Below are positions 44,831 to 56,069 of a DNA stretch of 64,000 nt, piece after piece. Source of the DNA: Magicicada septendecula (taxonomy: Eukaryota; Arthropoda; Insecta; Hemiptera; Cicadidae); assembly GCA_034769895.1 (NCBI GenBank), contig CM068373.1:25506120-25570119 (forward strand), given 5' to 3'. The position numbers were made by a program, and so were the translations under genes. The stretch's first letter is position 1. Each line of letters starts with the position of its first letter. The notes under the pieces were generated by a model. It was given only the letters and a program-made list of their open reading frames with translations. It did no database searches and was not told the origin of the DNA.

Positions 44831-47215
44831 AAGTTGAAGTCTAGGAGTTAGCCCATGGTAGATAGGTAGTCTGGCTGTATGAACCGTCACTGCTCAATAT
44901 GTCGCGACTGTTGTGTATGATCGAATGAATGATTTTTGCTGGCAGACCTCGCGTATTTATGGGAATCTGGGGCCGAAAGTCTACACTTGCGCCATTGGAG
45001 TAGTTTACGGAATTCTTGCTTTTGGCGTAACAAAAAGAAGATAGGTGATGGTTAGCTAGAAGCGTTGACGCTTGTCCAGAAAATGAAGCGTTTTTTTTCT
45101 GGTTTACCGACAACAACAGATGTGATAATTAGCCACAAGATGCACACACGTGTATCCGGTTGGTTAGTTATCGTATTAAAGCTGGGAGTGATTGAAGTGG
45201 AAAATACCGAACAATTTGCGTATTAGAGTGTGTTTATACAGTTTTACATGGTCAACAAAGAAACAAAAAAACAAAAATAAATAAGTTCGCGCGTGGGAAG
45301 TCTGGTAACTACAGCACGATATAGATAAAGTAGTCTAAAAAGCACATAGACGTATCTGAGACTCTGCAGAGGATACGACAACAATATGCACAACAAGAGC
45401 AAGATATACATTGTCCACTGCAATCTTTGTGACCTTTAGTAGGTAAAATTCCGTAGCATTTTTAACTTTAATTAATATTATGTTTACTTTATACGGTACT
45501 TAAATACGAAAACTTCACTTGACATTAATTAGCGTAGGAGTATTTGCGTGTAGTAAAACATGTAAAGCTCTGAAAGGTTTTTTTTATCTGCATAAAAAAA
45601 TAATCGTTCACCCTCTTTACTTTACTTACAGATTTTTACTTGATACGGTTCTCTATTATTACTTCTAGTTGTTGCATAAAAATTTGTACTTTTTGACAAT
45701 CAAAAAAAATTAGCAAAGTTAGCGTTACACAGTCTCAGAAGCAATTTCGATGCCAATTTAGGGTCTCGTGCGCTGTGTACACAATGCAAGTGGGAAAACA
45801 ACTGCTCAGACAGATGCGCTGACTTGATGAGATGCAAATCGGGCGGGAGTAGTTACTGACAACGGGACTGTACTTTTAACAGTTCCTGCAGTACGTTTTC
45901 GATGTTTTATATAATATGCGATTGTGTCGCTATATTACGATGTTGCAAAGAAGAAGTGTACTAATATCTGTAAATAATTGTCCTATTTCTGAATGCAAAA
46001 CGAAAATACGTGTTGTTTTCACTTGTGAGGTTAGGTAACAATGGTTTTTTTGTTTTTAGTTTATTGCTGAAATAAATAAAACAACGGCTGAGGAAAACAT
46101 AACGTTTAATGTGTATATACAATGCTTGTAACACAGTAATACTTAAAATAAAGAACCTCACATTTTTGAATTGACATATTGACAAAACTACAAATGTAAG
46201 ATGAAGAATACAAATATCCATGGTTAATGAAAAATACAAAAAGCAATGTATTAAGGAACGTTTCTTTTTGGTTAGCCACAAAACGAGTACTTGTTGAAAA
46301 ACGAATATTATCGAAAAAACGAGTTCTCCTACAAAAAAGTGACATATATACAGTAATAGACAAGGGCCACCCCGCCTCACCTTTGAGTTCAGAGGTTTTC
46401 AGTGATATAATCACAGAACGAGTATTAATGGGAAAAGCGAGAACTACTGGGAAAACGAAAAACCGAGTTCTGCTACAAAAATAAGGAGACATGTGTAGTA
46501 ATAGACAAGTGGTGGCTCTTGGGTTAGGTTTTTATCGTAGTTTCCGCAAAAAAACGAGTTTTACATTACACACGTATCGCTTTCCATGTATGATTTCAGT
46601 TCTCATGTTAACCTAACAACATCAACTTTTGGCGTCACAGGTACGCAACTGTGATTTACTACTGCTACAATCATGTTTGATTAAAAAAAGGACAAAGAAC
46701 ACCAACTGCAATCGCCAGCAAACTATTTTGCAACATACAACATTAAAATTTGTATATTTCTTTCGCTAAATAAAATTATGTGGGATATTCACTAAAGATT
46801 GATGCAAAACAATCGAATAATCGAAATATCGAAGACGACTGCAGGAACGGATAAAGGTGCAATACCCAAACAACAGACTCAGTATTAGCTGACAAATGGA
46901 AAACATAATTACAGAGTACGGAACGCTATGCACTGACCAAAATTAATTAACGTATTAACGTTGGCTGTACACTCGACACGTCATCACTACTACAACGTTC
47001 TGCTGCTCCTAGAGAAACAATTTCGCTGTAAAATACAGATACGGCAAACATCCTGCCGCATCCATGTCCGTGAGCGCGCGTGTTTGTGTGTGTGTGTGTG
47101 TGTGTTTTGGTGGGTTGGGGGAAGGGAACCACAAAGTTACACTTTCTAAACACAAACATTACTATCAGTCTATCAGTTCGTAAACAAACGTTTCAAAAAC
47201 TTTTTTAGGCATTAC

Positions 47216-47289
47216 TGTTGAAGGAACATTGAACTAGCAGGAACATATCGAACAGTCCAGAACATTCTTCACTTCCCAGTCCAGTGTAG
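47216..47289 (+). mobile_element. Truncated start of solo LTR F
   Basis: The first 74 bp of LTR F (TGTTGAAGGAACATTGAACT) are cut by the duplication junction CAGTGTAG|ATAAAC. Confidence 0.7.
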
Positions 47290-50026
47290 ATAAACTATGG
47301 GTAACGATGCGTGGTGTTTAATAAATTATACGTTATTATTTAATTGATCCGTTTCTCGTAAGAATACACATAAATAGTGAGTTTAAGCAAACTGAGTTTA
47401 TGCAATATTGAGCTGTGTTACTTAAATAAGTTTCAGAGAGAACTGAGTGATCTAAAATTAAAGCCGCACAACAGTTAGCTATTTGTTATGCTAAGTTGAA
47501 ACAACAAAATAAAAAGACTGCCTCATTACCAAGTACTGCTCGCTAAAGCTGACGAGAATCATGGCTAGACAATACAATTTAAGTAACTTTCTGAAATTCG
47601 AAGAATTTTTAAGAATTATGAAACCTTCTAATATAGAATTACGTCTAACTTAGGTGACAAGTTTCACCCTTGGTTAAGCCCTTTTGTGGTAGGAAATAAT
47701 TCTGATAAGTCTAAGCTTTTTTAATAACTTTGAAATTTGTACGTATTTTATAGAATAGGTCTGCGAACAAGTCACCTACCAAAGTTGAAGTCTAGGAGTT
47801 AGCCCATGGTAGATAAGTAGTCTGGCTGAATGGACCGTCACTGCTCAAGTCTCGCGACTGTTGTGTATGATCGAATGAATGATTTTCGCTGGCAGACCTC
47901 GCGTATTTATGGGAATCTGGGGCCGAAAGTCTACACTTGCGCCATTGGAGTAGTTTACGGAATTCTTGTGGCTGGCGTAACAAAAAGAAGATAGGTGATG
48001 GTTAGCTAGAAGCGTTGACGCTTGTCCAGAAAATGAAGCGTTTTTTTCTGGTTTACCGACAACAACAGATGTGATAATTAGCCACAAGATGCACACACGT
48101 GTATCCGGTTGGTTAGTTGTGGTATTAAAGCTGGGAGTGATTGAAGTGGAAAATACCGAACAATTTGCGTATTAGAGTCTGCTTATAAAGTTTTAGATGG
48201 TCAACAAAGAAACAAAAAAACAAAAATAAATAAGTTCGCGCGTGGGAAGTCTGGGAACTACAGCACGATATAGATAAAGTAGTCTAAAAAGCACATAGAC
48301 GTATCTGAGACTCTGCAGAGGATACGACAACAATATGCAAAACAAGAGCAAAAAATATTGTTCACTGCAATCTTTGTGACCTTTAGTAGGTAAAATTCCG
48401 TAGCATTTTTAACTTTAATTAATATTATGTTTACTTTATACGGTACTTAAATACGAAAACTTCACTTGACATTAATTAGCGTAGGAGTATTTGCGTGTAG
48501 TAAACATGTAAAGCTCTGAAACGTTTCTTTTATCTGCATAAAAAAATAATCGTTCACCCTCTTTACTTTACTTACAGATTTTTACTTGATACGGTTCTCT
48601 ATTATTACTTCTAGTTGTTGCATAAAAATTTGTACTTTTTGACAATACAAAAACAAATTAGCAAAGTTAGCGTTACACAGTCTCAGAAGCAATTTCGATG
48701 CCAATTTAGGGTCTCGTGCGCTGTGTACACAATGCAAGTGGGAAAACAACTGCTCAGACACATGCGCTGACTTGATGAGATGCAAATCGGGCGGGCGTAG
48801 TTACTGACAACGGGACTGTACTTTTAACAGTTCCTGCAGTACGTTTTCGATGTTTTATATAATATGCGATTGTGTCGCTATATTACGATGTTGCAAAGAA
48901 GAAGTGTACTAATATCTGTAAATAATTGTCCTATTTCTGAATGCAAAACGAAAATACGTGTTGTTTTCACTTGTGAGGTTAGGTAACAATGGTTTTTTTG
49001 TTTTTAGTTTATTGCTGAAATAAATAAAACAACGGCTGAGGAAAACATAACGTTTAATGTTTATATACAATGCTTGTAACACAGTAATACTTAAAATAAA
49101 GAACCTAACATTTTTGAATTGACATATTGACAAAACTACAAATGTAAGGTGAAGAATACAAATATCCATGGTTAATGAAAAATACAAAAAGCAATGTATT
49201 AAGGAACGTTTCTTTTTGGTTAGGCACAAAACGAGTACTTGTTGAAAAACGAATATTACCGAAAAAACGAGTTCTCCTACAAAAAAGTGACATATATACA
49301 GTAATAGACAAGGGCCACCCCGCCTCACCTTTGAGTTCAGAGGTTTTCAGTGATATAATCACAGAACGAGTATTAATGGGAAAAGCGAGAACTACTGGGA
49401 AAACGAAAAACCGAGTTCTGCTACAAAAATAAGGAGACATGTGTAGTAATAGACAAGTGGTGGCTCTTGGGTTAGGTTTTTATCGTAGTTTCCGCAAAAA
49501 AACGAGTTTTACATTACACACGTATCGCTTTCCATGTATGATTTCAGTTCTCATGTTAACCTAACAACATCAACTTTTGGCGTCACAGGTACGCAACTGT
49601 GATTTACTACTGCTACAATCATGTTTGATTAAAAAAAGGACAAAGAACACCAACTGCAATCGCCAGCAAACTATTTTGCAACATACAACATTAAAATTTG
49701 TATATTTCTTTCGCTAAATAAAATTATGTGGGATATTCACTAAAGATTGAAGCCAAACAATCGAATAATCGAAATATGTAAGACGACCGCAGGAACGGAT
49801 AAAGGTGCAATACCCAAACAACAGACTCAGTATTAGCTGACAAATGGAAAACATAGTTACAAACTACGGAACGCTATGCACTGACCAAAATTAATTAACG
49901 TATTAACGTTGGCTGTACACTCGACACGTCATCACTACTACAACGTTCTGCTGCTCCTAGAGAAACAATTTCGCTGTAATACAGATACGGCAAACATCCT
50001 GCCGTATTCCATGTCCGTGAGCGCGC

Positions 50027-50057
<31 letters not shown>

Positions 50058-50234
50058 TTTTGGGGGAAGGGAACCACAAAGTTACACTTTCTAAACACAA
50101 ACATTACTATCAGTCTATCAGTTCGTAAACAAACGTTTCAAAAACTTTTTTAGGCATTACTGTTGAAGGAACATTGAACTAGCAGGAACATATCGAACAG
50201 TCCAGAACATTCTTCACTCCCCAGTTCAGTGTAG
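47290..50234 (+). repeat. Tandem duplication, unit 2 (2.95 kb)
   Basis: Second unit, differing from unit 1 by scattered substitutions, small indels, microsatellite length ((CG)n(TG)n at 50020-50058) and absence of the palindromic insertion. It continues into the rest of LTR F, showing that unit 2 carries the original right boundary. Confidence 0.92.
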
Positions 50235-50637
50235 CAAGTGTTGCCTAGTCAAGGCCGCGGACAAGTATGTTCCAGTGTGTTCACGAACACTTGAGATACT
50301 CATTAAGTCGGCGTGCAGTAAGGAGGGAAAGCTATACTGGTCCTCTGCGCGGCTGGAAAAGCGTCTGGCGTTCTCAAGTTAGTTACGTGAGCGATTTTCT
50401 TTAGCGTGGATCGATTCTTCGTCGAAGTATTGTGTGAAGTGTTGTTGTGTTATAAATTGTGTGGAACTCTATTATTTGACATTATTATTGCGTACAGACA
50501 AATCTAACTATAATTATTGTGCGAGTTGATTAGGAATTACGTATTGTAATAATTAAAGCTTGTTAATAGTGATATCAGTGGTATCTTGTATTTTGTTTCT
50601 AGTGCACCATACGACGAACGGTTACACCGTCGTAACA
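50161..50637 (+). mobile_element. Solo LTR F (related to D/E)
   Basis: It starts TGTTGAAGGAACATTG and ends CCGTCGTAACA followed by atat. The 3' block (TTAAAGCTTGTTAATAGTG, GTATCTTGTATTTTGTTTCT) matches family D/E. The 5' duplication does not match (ttac), perhaps because the start is misplaced or the site was rearranged. 477 bp. Confidence 0.65.
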
Positions 50638-50960
50638 ATATTGAATGGTTTCTTCCGAAATTCAGTTTTACCTGGTTCATAAGATTGAACACCATAGAAG
50701 ATGTAAGTGTAAAAAATCTTTAACAGTATAGTCTTGATCTGAGGCTAAGACGATCGACGTCAACATTGTTTGAAGTAATCGTTATCTGGGCTGTTATGGC
50801 CTAGTGTATAGATGTTAAACACAGACGTTTCTGACTCCCCATCGAGGCCATCTTCAGTATAAAATTGTGTAAACACTTTAGTACTGGGGTTATTCGGCGA
50901 ATAGCTGCCCAAACAATTTTACATTAAAAATGGCCTCTGATTGGAGCGGCTGAAACGTAT
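50638..50960. other. Spacer with a minus-strand hairpin module
   Basis: On the minus strand at 50857-50827, CTGAAGA-T-GGCC...GTCA-GAAAC forms the hammerhead-like pattern. No gene seen. Confidence 0.4.
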
Positions 50961-51475
50961 TGTTACGACGATCTACTTGATCGACGTAGGTACAGTGGAA
51001 AACAAAATACAAGACACCAATTAAGTCACTATTTACCAGCTTTAATTTTCATAGTTAAACAGTTCGTAATTAACAACACAGTCTCTTACAACAAGTCAAA
51101 TAAAAATTGTTCACACGCAATAAAATGTCAACTAATATTAAAACACAATTGTATTACAATATACCGCCCGATTATAAAACACAGCACTTCACTAATAACG
51201 ACTTGAGCGCACACAGTAATAACGCCCGATAATAACTGAACTGAGCGTCACGGCGTACCTGTATTTATATCCCGCTGAGATACTAGTATATTCCATACTG
51301 CGGCTTAATAATAAAGGAAAACATCAGAGCGCAATTCATTGCGGCCATGACACACTTCGCGCGGCTCCTGTCACAGCCTAGCTAATGCGTCGAGAATCAC
51401 GTACGCCACACAGATTCAGCTGGATTCATCTGGAACTTTCGACAAACACGTAGATTGTTCTGTAATGTCGTAACA
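50961..51475 (-). mobile_element. Solo LTR A
   Basis: It runs from TGTTACGACGATCTACTTGA to AATGTCGTAACA with inverted TGTTACGAC/GTCGTAACA termini. The flanks gtat and ctat differ by one base. It shares GGTACAGTGGAAAACAAAAT and CCAGCTTTAATTTTCA with LTRs C and E (reverse). 515 bp. Confidence 0.75.
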
Positions 51476-52115
51476 CTATTCTGAACAATCATAACAGTTC
51501 ATTTTCTTAGCTTAATGAGAAAAAAATTTATAAATTTTGTACTAAAAATTTTGCTGGTAACAGTAAAATTATATTTTAAAGCATTTTTCAACAACATAAA
51601 CAGGCGGGAAACCAAAGATTTATATTCAAAGAACTAGAAATGTTAACCTTGTCTTCTCTGCACGTATGCTGTTAGAAATACCAAAATTTGTAAAACAAAA
51701 TTAGCATTTACATGAAGTAAACAATTATTATAATATCCACAATATTGTTACGACATGTCCTTTATCGTCGTATGGTACAGTGGAAAACAAAATACAAGAC
51801 AAAAATGCAGTCACTAAAAACCAGCTTTAATTATCACAATTAACAGTTTGTAATCAACAAGATTATACTCGTACAATAGTTAAAGTTAATCTGTCAGCAC
51901 AAATAATAATGTCAACTATAAACCATTCCGCACTACAATCACTTTTCTAATACAAACTAATCACTTTTATAATGTGCACTACTAATACACCACTTGACAC
52001 ACTGTATAAATCGCCCGAAGTAAAATTCAACTGAGTAATCGCCGCCGTAAAACTGACTCTAAGCGGCAGCTGTCGTTGTTTAAATAGATAGCACAAGTGT
52101 TCCAGAATAATCCAT
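51365..52115 (+). repeat. 750-bp direct repeat, copy 1
   Basis: It matches 53102-53853 at an offset of about 1737 bp. It contains the end of LTR A, a 270-bp spacer and most of LTR B. Differences are scattered, so the duplication is older than the 44-50 kb one. Confidence 0.85.
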
Positions 52116-52170
52116 TTGGATACATAAGCTAAGTCAGATAGCAAAAATCTGTTGCAAAGTTTCTGAAATT
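51746..52170 (-). mobile_element. Solo LTR B (second family)
   Basis: It starts TGTTACGACATGTCC after atat and shares GGTACAGTGGAAAACAAAAT and CCAGCTTTAATTATCA with the D/E family, but has a different interior (GCGGCAGCTGTCGTTG). The right end is unclear and diverges from copy 53482-53913 after 52115. Confidence 0.55.
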
Positions 52171-53088
52171 GCCCCTTACAATGACATGACGTGCAGTGTT
52201 TAATACGTTTAACAAATATAATATGGCACAGATTATTTTATCCAGTCGTTTAATCCGTTTTCCTTTTTGATAACAATATTTTAATATTTTATTAAAATGT
52301 TCTATTGACATGTTAGTGTTTATGCCTAAATGAATCCGATAACAGTAGGCCCATGATCTGTATTGTTTCTTATTAATATATTGTTTTATAAAATATTCAT
52401 AAAATGAATGTGTTTCTTCATCATTAAACAGTCTTCTTTAAACTTCATCGAGCATTTATAAAAAATTAGTGTTCCTAGTCAGTAGTGATATATTTATAAT
52501 CAGTGGACAACAAAATCCAGAAAATCAAATTACATTAAGGTACTACATGAAAATTGAAATTTTTATTATTAAATAGAATAATATAATAAATGTTAAAATA
52601 TGATTACGTTAAGGAAATATTTATTATTAAGAAAAATCGCTGCATGTGCCGACCAACTAATTTCTTATAAAACCGCCAATTAAATTTCTTACAAAAACGC
52701 CAATATCTCGAAAACGAAAAAGCCGATTTTATTGAAACAAAAGCAAAATAAAATTTGGAATTTTCTATAATTTTCACTCGCTGACACCATATATCTATCT
52801 CTCATAAAACGAAAGTTTGTCGCATGCCGAAAATTTCACTACATGAAAATTAAAAAAAGAAACTTCATGACGTGGAACCGTCTGAAGACTCTGTTTTTGA
52901 AAATTGTTAAAACTATCGGTTAAAGTTTATGCCTAAAACTATCCTCAAATTTCAATAAACACGGTGGTGAAAGAATTTTAAAAATCAGATCAGCTGTTAC
53001 TGAACTTATGTCGGGCAATGAATTATCCCGGGCTCTCCGCCCCACCAAGACGCCAGATTACAGGCACAGCACGATGTTGTGGCTCGCT
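52171..53088. other. Non-coding, unclassified
   Basis: No gene. Around 53010-53035, GTCGGGCAATGAATTATCCCG forms a short inverted repeat like a TE end. The class is unknown. Confidence 0.4.
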
Positions 53089-53101
53089 GGCAGACGCTAG
53101 T

Positions 53102-53853
53102 CTCCTGTCACAGTCTAGCTAATGCGTCGAGAATCACGTACGCCACACAGATTCAGCTGGATTCATCTGGAACTTTCGACAAACACGTAGATTGTTCTGT
53201 GATGTCGTAACACTATTTTGAACAATCATAACAGTACATTTTCTTAGTTTAATGGCTAAAAAATTTATAAATTTTGTACTAAAAATTTTTGCTGTTAACA
53301 GTAAAAATATAGTCTAAAGCACTTTCAGCAACGTAAACAGGCGGAGTAACCATAGATTTATATTCAATGAACCAGGAATGTTACCCTTGTCTTCACTGCA
53401 CGTAGACTATTAGAAATACAAAAATTTGTAAAACGAAATTAGCATTTACATGAAGTAAACAATTATTATAATATCCACAATTGTTACGACATGTCCTTTA
53501 TCGTCGTATGGTACAGTGGAAAACAAAATACAAGACACCAATGCAGTCACTAAAAACCAGCTATAATTATCACAATTAACAGTTTGTAATCAACAAGGTT
53601 ATACTCGCACAATAATTAAAGATAATCTGTCAGCACAAATAATAATGTCAACTATAAACCATTCCGCACTACAATCACTTTTCTAATACACGCTAATCAC
53701 TTTTCTAATGTGCACTACTAATACACCGCTTGAGACACACTGTGTAAATCGCCCGAAGTAAAATTCAACCGAGTAATCGCCGCCGTAAAACTGACTCTAA
53801 GCGGCAGCTGTCGTTGTTTAAATAGATAGCACAAGTGTTCCAGAATAATCCAT
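53102..53853 (+). repeat. 750-bp direct repeat, copy 2
   Basis: It contains the last 110 bp of an LTR A copy (ending GTCGTAACA at 53212), the spacer, and LTR B' from 53482. The LTR A copy is truncated on its left at about 53090-53102. Confidence 0.85.
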
Positions 53854-53913
53854 ACACAGCTGGTTCTGCTAGGATAGCCGAGAAACCTGTGAACGGTCTG
53901 CAATAGCGTAACA
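53482..53913 (-). mobile_element. Solo LTR B'
   Basis: It runs from TGTTACGACATGTCC to AATAGCGTAACA, 432 bp. It is the same family as 51746. The flanking 4 bp differ (caat/tatt), so no intact duplication remains. Confidence 0.65.
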
Positions 53914-54899
53914 TATTGGAATTAACTCTATTGTTAAATATTCCAAACACCCATAGATCGCAAGTTCTTAGGCTTCAACAATAGTCTAACCTCCCGGCTG
54001 ATAATAACAATAATTTCAACAATATTATTAGATTTCATTAAACTTTGCAATAGGGATAAATGTGCAAGAGTAAACAAGTGCTTACTGTCCAAACTGAAGG
54101 CGTTGGTTAGCTACGAACTTTTTGTAGTTTAGTTTAAGTATTTCTGCAATAAGAACAAATTTTTGCTAAATACGTTTCTTAATTATTGTTATAAAATGTT
54201 TTAAGACTCAGTCTGTCTAAAATTCTTTGCTTATGTGGACTATAATTTTTTTCGTAATACCGAAACAGTTTAAACCTGTCTGTTGTTACGTTCCTGTTGT
54301 TTATAATGCAGCCTATTTTTTCTGCTTTCGAACATAATTTAATTTAATTATTAAATGAAGATTTGCTGGTGGCCATATTTAGATTAAAACGATTTATGTT
54401 CCTCAATACTATTTCATAAAGTTTGGTCAGTAAAAGCATTCTTCTTGGAATTACACATATTACGTCTTTGTCAATAACACAAACAGTATATTTGTCAATA
54501 TCCTGCGGACGCAATTTATTGTTTCTGTTATTATGTGAGACGTATCAAAATAAGCTTCGAGGCGACTGCGGTATTGCCATGTCGCTTCACTCCCCGCCCT
54601 CCCCGCCAATGCCTACGCATAACAAATTCTAACGTGCGACAACGCTGTTTGGTGAGGGACGGGAAAGAGCTGTTACTATTGCGTAACCTCAAAGCTTATT
54701 ATGCTAAGTCCCGTAATATAGTAAGCCCTATTTCTATAAAAATTGCAATCTATTGCTTTAAATTGTACACAATAATTTATGTGTTTCTTAAGCCGGTAGT
54801 TTAAAAAGATAATAAACAGGTTCACATATAAAATATAAACCTGACAATAAAATGATTTCAAATTGAATTTTAATCTGTTTCACACTGCGTACAAAAACA
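53914..54899. other. Non-coding, unclassified
   Basis: AT-rich DNA with no supportable gene. Confidence 0.5.
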
Positions 54900-55130
54900 G
54901 TTACATTAAGATTAAACTTAACTCCAGGGTTTTTCGGCTGTGGTCCAAAACGCTAACGTGGGATGATATGCGTTAGGACCACAGTACTGTGGTTAAGGCT
55001 GTTCTATTGAGTTGTTTTGACTTCTTTCTACTGAAGATGGCAGTCAGTGGCACTGCCGAAAGGCCTGGTTTTGTCAAAAACTTTGGACCATGACCAAACA
55101 GGCCGGGAACACCGGCCGTGTAAGCATTAG
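54900..55130 (+). repeat. Repeat related to the copy 1/2 head segment
   Basis: It has the palindrome ACCACAGTACTGTGGT (54978-54993), TTGACTTCTTTCTACTGAAG and the module CTGAAGA-T-GGCAGT...ACTGCC-GAAA (55031-55061). GGTTTTGTCAAAAACTTTGGA then follows, parallel to 3459-3600. It lacks the flanking satellite-element head, so this block moves or duplicates independently. Confidence 0.6.
55031..55061 (+). ncRNA. Hammerhead-like hairpin module (candidate)
   Basis: CTGAAGA, T, the six-pair stem GGCAGT/ACTGCC, then GAAA. It is the best-paired copy of the module in the window. Catalysis is not shown. Confidence 0.4.
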
Positions 55131-56069
55131 TACAACGTTGGAGTTACATTAAGTTTACATACTGCTGACAGACCAGTGACCGCAGTTAAAACAAAATAAA
55201 CGCATAAAAAATATATCATTTGCGGTGATTGAACACGCACAACAATAACACGAATTCCTGAATCAATAGCATTTGCACTTTGCCTGCATTTACGAGGTCC
55301 GCCGTGTATATAGGTGCAACCAAGATCAGCTGAGTCCAACAACAAAACTGTTTTTTTTTTTTTAAACACGTTGGTTTGTTTTAAACCAAACGATTCGCCC
55401 GTTACAATGTTCCCCAGTGACACCTAGACGCCTCATCGCCTCATCATAGTATGAGTGAAACGATTGTTTTTTTAACCACTTTCGACCCGATGCCCGGAAA
55501 ATTTACAGGCGCATGATTTTCCTCAAAAAAACGACGCTCGTAAATTTTACGTTTGTCACTTCACGCGCGTTTAAAGGCATTTTCACGAAACATTTACGGG
55601 CTTCTGTTGTTTGTACTTGCAGACTGGACTTTGTAGTTAGCAAATGAAAACACAAATAGCAGCACAATGAGTTTTCCGCTCTGTGTTTTGTAACGATTGT
55701 GAAACTTGCAATGTTGGTTTGTGTTACCGCGACTATTTCATTTTGTACCATACAAAAACAGATTATACTGCAAATGGACTGAATTTTTACTAAAATTTGT
55801 GCCTTATTGTTGTAAAAAAAAAAAGAAATTTTTGTACAGTAGTTACTAATAAAAACCATTTATTTTGTAAAGGTTTTATTATTTTCCAAAAACATGCTAG
55901 GTACTAAAACTTAATTTCACCGACTTTCGAAAAAAAAACCTACTGACATTCATCATAATGTTATTCATCACTATTATTAAGATTTTTACTCAATATTACC
56001 TAATTCAATACAATACATTGTAATCGTAATTATGATAAAAGTTATTGTTACTTTTTTTATCATTTCATA
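55131..56069. other. Non-coding, unclassified
   Basis: No supportable gene. GC-richer around 55140-55440 but with no recognisable protein or termini. Confidence 0.45.

Larger units (their letters stand above)
44105..47289 (+). repeat. Tandem duplication, unit 1 (3.19 kb)
   Basis: It is nearly identical to 47290-50234. It starts ATAAACTATGGGTAACGATG and ends CAGTCCAGTGTAG. Relative to unit 2 it has one extra insertion of 235 bp (223 bp plus a 12-bp duplication). Short open frames in it (46106-46492; 46227-46484) recur in unit 2 only because the duplication is recent. They have no recognisable product. The last 74 bp are the start of solo LTR F. Confidence 0.92.

Noticed and set aside
46227..46484. 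85-residue plus-strand frame with NRVLLQK-like repeats
   Set aside because: Low-complexity repetition of AAAACGAGTT-type DNA. It is duplicated only with the unit.
46106..46492. 128- and 139-residue minus-strand frames repeated in both tandem units
   Set aside because: Their conservation is explained by the recent duplication. There is no domain, composition is AT-driven, and the two frames overlap each other.
55503..55859. 118-residue minus-strand frame
   Set aside because: No domain, start context or splice evidence, and not distinguishable from chance.
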